A stretch of 8,213 nucleotides of DNA, taken from NCBI GenBank assembly GCA_027031565.1, contig JALVPX010000265.1, positions 1 through 8,213 of the forward strand. Reading direction: 5' to 3'. Shown piece after piece: positions 5,665-8,213 of this stretch (position 1 is the first letter of the stretch; each line of letters opens with the position of its first letter). The notes under the pieces are model-generated. The model saw nothing but the letters and a program-made list of their open reading frames with translations. It searched no databases and was not told where the DNA came from. Source of the DNA: Deltaproteobacteria bacterium (GTDB taxonomy: Bacteria > Desulfobacterota > Dissulfuribacteria > Dissulfuribacterales > JALVPX01). The translations under genes and the position numbers were made by a program.

Positions 5665-6915
5665 ATGGATCTATTCAATTTTGTCCAGGGAAAACTCTAT
5701 TGCGAGGACGTGCCTGTGGCAGATATCGCCGACACCGTTGGCACCCCCTTTTATTTGTACAGCGCCAACACCCTCATAAGGCATGTGAACGCATTTGATA
5801 GAGCCCTTTCAGGCCTGGAACATATTGTGTGTTTTGCAGTAAAGGCCAATTCCAACCTGCAGGTCCTCAATATCGTCGGCAGGCAGGGGGCGGGCGCAGA
5901 CATAGTTTCAGGAGGCGAACTGTTCAGGGCAAAGAAGGCAGGCATAAGTTGTGACAAGATAGTCTACTCAGGGGTAGGGAAAACAAGGTCCGAGATCCTT
6001 CAGGCCCTTGAGGCAGATATCTTGATGTTTAACATGGAATCTATTGAAGAGATGGAGGCGATCTGCCAGGCAGCCGGCAGCCTGGGTAAAAAGGCAAGGG
6101 TCTCTTTCAGGGTGAATCCCGACGTCGATCCCAAAACACACCCATACATCTCCACGGGTTTGAAAAAAAACAAGTTCGGCCTGCCAATTGTCGAGGCCCT
6201 TGAGGCTTACAAGATGGCATCTTCAAGGAAAGAACTGGATATCGTGGGGATAAGCTGCCACATAGGTTCACAAATAACGGAATTAAGCCCGTTTATAGAT
6301 GCTCTGAAGAGAGTGCTGAAAGTTGCCTCAGCCCTGAGAAAGGAAGGCCTTGGCATCAAATACATAGACATAGGCGGAGGCCTGGGTATCCGCTATAAAG
6401 ATGAAACACCTCCTACGCCTGAAGAATATGGCCGGGCACTGTGCGACACATTGGCAGGACATGATTTCACCATAATAGTAGAACCAGGAAGGGCTATAGC
6501 AGGAAATGCGGGCATACTGGTCACCAGGCTCATCTATACCAAAAAAACGCCTGAAAAATCCTTTTACATAGTGGACGCTGCCATGAATGATCTGGCTAGG
6601 CCGAGCCTCTATAAGGCCTATCATGAAATCGTTCCAGTCGAGCAGCGTTCCGTTGCAAAAAAAGTGGTTGATGTGGTGGGGCCAATCTGTGAAACAGGGG
6701 ATTTTCTGGCAAGGGACAGGGAGCTTCCAGACATGGAGCCTGGAGAACTACTGGCAGTCAAAAGCGCGGGCGCCTACGGGTTCACCATGTCTTCAAATTA
6801 CAATTCGCGGCCAAGGCCTCCGGAAGTGGTCGTTTCGGGTAACAAATATTGGATTGCGCGGCAGAGGGAGACCTATGACGACCTTGTCCGGGGGGAAACG
6901 GTGAGGGAGTTCTGA
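5665..6915 (+). CDS. lysA: Diaminopimelate decarboxylase
   Basis: LysA removes carbon dioxide from meso-diaminopimelate to give L-lysine, the last step of lysine synthesis, using pyridoxal phosphate. It is a fold type III, alanine-racemase-like enzyme. The 416-residue product has all the key elements: the PLP lysine K60 in CFAVKAN, HIGSQ (199-203), the phosphate-binding GGGLGI (237-242), EPGRAI (273-278), the active-site cysteine C342 in CETGD donated across the dimer, and the C-terminal AGAYGFTMSSNYNSRPRP. The length is typical. The start at 5665 has AAAGGA (5647-5652) at a longish 12-base spacing, with a start-stop ATGTAA in between. It follows the lipoprotein gene by 16 bases and precedes dapF by 2. 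Confidence 0.97.
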   Translation: MDLFNFVQGKLYCEDVPVADIADTVGTPFYLYSANTLIRHVNAFDRALSGLEHIVCFAVKANSNLQVLNIVGRQGAGADIVSGGELFRAKKAGISCDKIVYSGVGKTRSEILQALEADILMFNMESIEEMEAICQAAGSLGKKARVSFRVNPDVDPKTHPYISTGLKKNKFGLPIVEALEAYKMASSRKELDIVGISCHIGSQITELSPFIDALKRVLKVASALRKEGLGIKYIDIGGGLGIRYKDETPPTPEEYGRALCDTLAGHDFTIIVEPGRAIAGNAGILVTRLIYTKKTPEKSFYIVDAAMNDLARPSLYKAYHEIVPVEQRSVAKKVVDVVGPICETGDFLARDRELPDMEPGELLAVKSAGAYGFTMSSNYNSRPRPPEVVVSGNKYWIARQRETYDDLVRGETVREF

Positions 6916-6917
6916 TC

Positions 6918-7742
6918 ATGGGTGAAGCTATAGAGTTCACAAAGATGCACGGAAGCGGCAATGACTTTATCCTCATGGATAACCGTCGAAGGTTGATAAA
7001 ACACTCTGAGGCGCCCTACAAGGCCAGAAAATTGTGCAAACGCCGTTTTGGCATTGGTGCAGATGGATTTATATTGATCGAAGATTCCAAAAAGGCCGAT
7101 TTCAAGTGGTATTTCTTCAATGCGGATGGCAGCGAGGCCGAGATGTGCGGAAACGGCGGCAGGTGTGCTGCCAGATTCGCCTACATGAATGACATATGTG
7201 GAGAAAAATTAAGCTTTGAGACGCTGGCAGGAATCATCAGGGCCGAAGTAAAGGGGAAGTTGGTGAAGCTTGAAATGACCAATCCTTCAGATCTAAGGCC
7301 GAACATAAAATTTTCCACAGGCCTGGACGAGCTTACAATAGACTTCATCAACACGGGTGTGCCGCATGCCGTAATCATTACCGAGGACCTGGACCATGTT
7401 CCGGTTTTTGAGTGGGGGCGTCTCATACGTTATGATGACATGTTCGCGCCGGAAGGGACCAACGTTGACTTTGTCCAAGTCAAAAATGAACATCACATCT
7501 ATATTCGCACCTATGAAAGGGGCGTGGAAGATGAAACCCTTGCTTGCGGAACTGGAGCGGTCGCAAGTGCCCTGATCGCAGGGCTTAAAAAAATGGTGCA
7601 AAGCCCGGTCAAGGTCACCACGTGGGGTAACGAAGAGCTTACAATCTATTTTTCCATTCAAGGAGACATGTTCAAGGATGTTTTCCTGGAAGGCAGCGCT
7701 GTACACGTATTTACTGGCAGGCTGGACGGTGATGTGGACTAA
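6918..7742 (+). CDS. dapF: Diaminopimelate epimerase
   Basis: DapF interconverts LL- and meso-diaminopimelate without a cofactor, using a two-cysteine acid/base mechanism. Its product feeds both LysA and peptidoglycan synthesis. The 274-residue protein shows the N-terminal MHGSGNDF (10-17), RFGIGADG (43-50), and NADGSEAEMCGNGGRC with the first catalytic cysteine C77. It also has NTGVPHAV (145-152) and ERGVEDETLACGTG with the second catalytic cysteine C210. Both pseudo-symmetric halves are complete and the length is usual. The start lies 2 bases after the lysA stop, with GAGGGAG (6903-6909) 8 bases upstream inside lysA, so translation is probably coupled. Confidence 0.97.
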   Translation: MGEAIEFTKMHGSGNDFILMDNRRRLIKHSEAPYKARKLCKRRFGIGADGFILIEDSKKADFKWYFFNADGSEAEMCGNGGRCAARFAYMNDICGEKLSFETLAGIIRAEVKGKLVKLEMTNPSDLRPNIKFSTGLDELTIDFINTGVPHAVIITEDLDHVPVFEWGRLIRYDDMFAPEGTNVDFVQVKNEHHIYIRTYERGVEDETLACGTGAVASALIAGLKKMVQSPVKVTTWGNEELTIYFSIQGDMFKDVFLEGSAVHVFTGRLDGDVD

Positions 7743-7750
7743 GCCTTGCC

Positions 7751-7766
7751 CGCTTTGCAAAAAGCG
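7751..7766 (+). other. Small perfect hairpin with GNRA tetraloop between dapF and dapA
   Basis: CGCTTT (7751-7756) and AAAGCG (7761-7766) form a perfect 6-base-pair stem closed by the loop GCAA, a GNRA-type tetraloop. Only three T follow, so it is a poor intrinsic terminator. It could be a partial terminator or a mRNA-end-protecting or processing structure. It overlaps the -35 element of the candidate dapA promoter. Confidence 0.4.
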
Positions 7767-7784
7767 TTTAAGAATGCGTATAAA
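7755..7784 (+). promoter_or_regulatory. Candidate sigma-70-type promoter of dapA
   Basis: TTGCAA (7755-7760, 4 of 6) and TATAAA (7779-7784, 5 of 6) are separated by 18 bases. Transcription would start near 7791, leaving a leader of about 30 bases with the ribosome binding site GGAGGT at 7808-7813. A separate promoter would explain why dapA is set 80 bases apart, while the genes before it overlap or nearly touch. Confidence 0.4.
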
Positions 7785-7822
7785 AATTGGTGTACAACAA
7801 ATTTGGGGGAGGTAAGAAATCC

Positions 7823-8213
7823 ATGCCTGATATCGATAGAATCGGCGGGGCCATAGTTGCAATAGTCACACCTTTTAAAAACGGAAAGGTGGATGAACAG
7901 ACGCTCAAAGATCTTATTGAGTGGCACATCGAGTCTGGTACGCATTGTATAGTTCCGTGCGGCACTACCGGGGAGTCTGCCACACTGAGCCATGATGAAC
8001 ACAAGCGCGTGGTGGAACTGACGATCGAAACGGTAAGAGGCCGCGTTCCAGTTATAGCCGGCACAGGATCAAATTCGACTGCTGAGACTATCATGCTTAC
8101 AAAACACGCCAGGGACGCAGGTGCAGATGCCGCCCTGGTGATCACTCCTTATTACAACAAGCCAAGCCAGGAAGGCCTTTACCAGCATTTCATGACGGTT
8201 GCGGAAGAGTGCA
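7823..8213 (+). CDS. dapA: 4-hydroxy-tetrahydrodipicolinate synthase, 3'-truncated by the window edge
   Basis: DapA condenses pyruvate with aspartate semialdehyde, the first committed step of the diaminopimelate/lysine pathway. It is a TIM-barrel class I aldolase and often the lysine feedback point. The first 130 residues are present and the frame is open to the end. Seen are GAIVAIVTPFKNGKVD (9-24), the pyruvate-binding loop CGTTGESATL with T48 and T49, HDEHKRVVE (57-65), PVIAGTGSNST (76-86), and TPYYNKPSQEGLYQHF, whose Y111 corresponds to E. coli Y107. The Schiff-base lysine lies beyond the window. The start at 7823 is supported by GGAGGT (7808-7813), 9 bases upstream. Confidence 0.96.
   Translation, partial: MPDIDRIGGAIVAIVTPFKNGKVDEQTLKDLIEWHIESGTHCIVPCGTTGESATLSHDEHKRVVELTIETVRGRVPVIAGTGSNSTAETIMLTKHARDAGADAALVITPYYNKPSQEGLYQHFMTVAEEC

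Overview
The window is a roughly 8.2 kb piece of a bacterial chromosome, fully packed with genes. It most likely comes from a motile, diderm (Gram-negative) member of the former Deltaproteobacteria (Desulfobacterota). That assignment is inference. It rests on the gene order argH - lipoprotein - lysA - dapF - dapA, on a lipobox protein of outer-membrane type, and on the style of the FlgL, CsrA and FliW sequences. No rRNA or other decisive marker is present. There are no mobile elements, tRNAs or CRISPR arrays, and no gene is visibly broken.

Left part, plus strand (1-1660): the end of a late flagellar operon. It holds the 3' part of flgL (hook-filament junction protein), then csrA (RNA-binding translational regulator), fliW (protein antagonist of CsrA), and an unrecognised 99-residue helical protein with a near-ideal ribosome binding site. 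A weak hairpin with a T-run (about 1682-1708) probably ends this unit. FliW, flagellin-type export substrates and CsrA form the known partner-switch that matches filament protein synthesis to export. The order flgL-csrA-fliW fits that logic.

Middle part, minus strand (1714-3029): a two-gene unit that converges on the flagellar operon. A FliK-like protein with a C-terminal hook-length-control domain is followed, with a 4-base ATGA overlap, by a 90-residue stand-alone copy of the FlhB cytoplasmic domain. The latter lacks the membrane part and the NPTH self-cleavage motif. The pair looks like a miniature, soluble counterpart of the FliK/FlhB substrate-specificity switch.

Right part, plus strand (about 3114-8213): a biosynthetic operon. 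It contains argH (last step of arginine synthesis), a predicted lipoprotein with three fibronectin type III-like domains, lysA, dapF and the 5' end of dapA. DapA, DapF and LysA are respectively the entry step and the last two steps of diaminopimelate/lysine synthesis, which supply both lysine and the peptidoglycan cross-linking residue. The first four genes overlap or lie within 16 bases of one another. dapA follows an 80-base gap that carries a small hairpin and a possible promoter. The lipoprotein sits directly before lysA-dapF, where gammaproteobacteria carry the small lipoprotein LptM/LppL. This raises a possible link between diaminopimelate supply and the cell envelope.

Most of the window is ordinary, well-conserved housekeeping and flagellar DNA. 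The parts most worth a second look are the stand-alone FliK/FlhB-tail pair, the FnIII lipoprotein in the lysine operon, and the unknown 99-residue protein.
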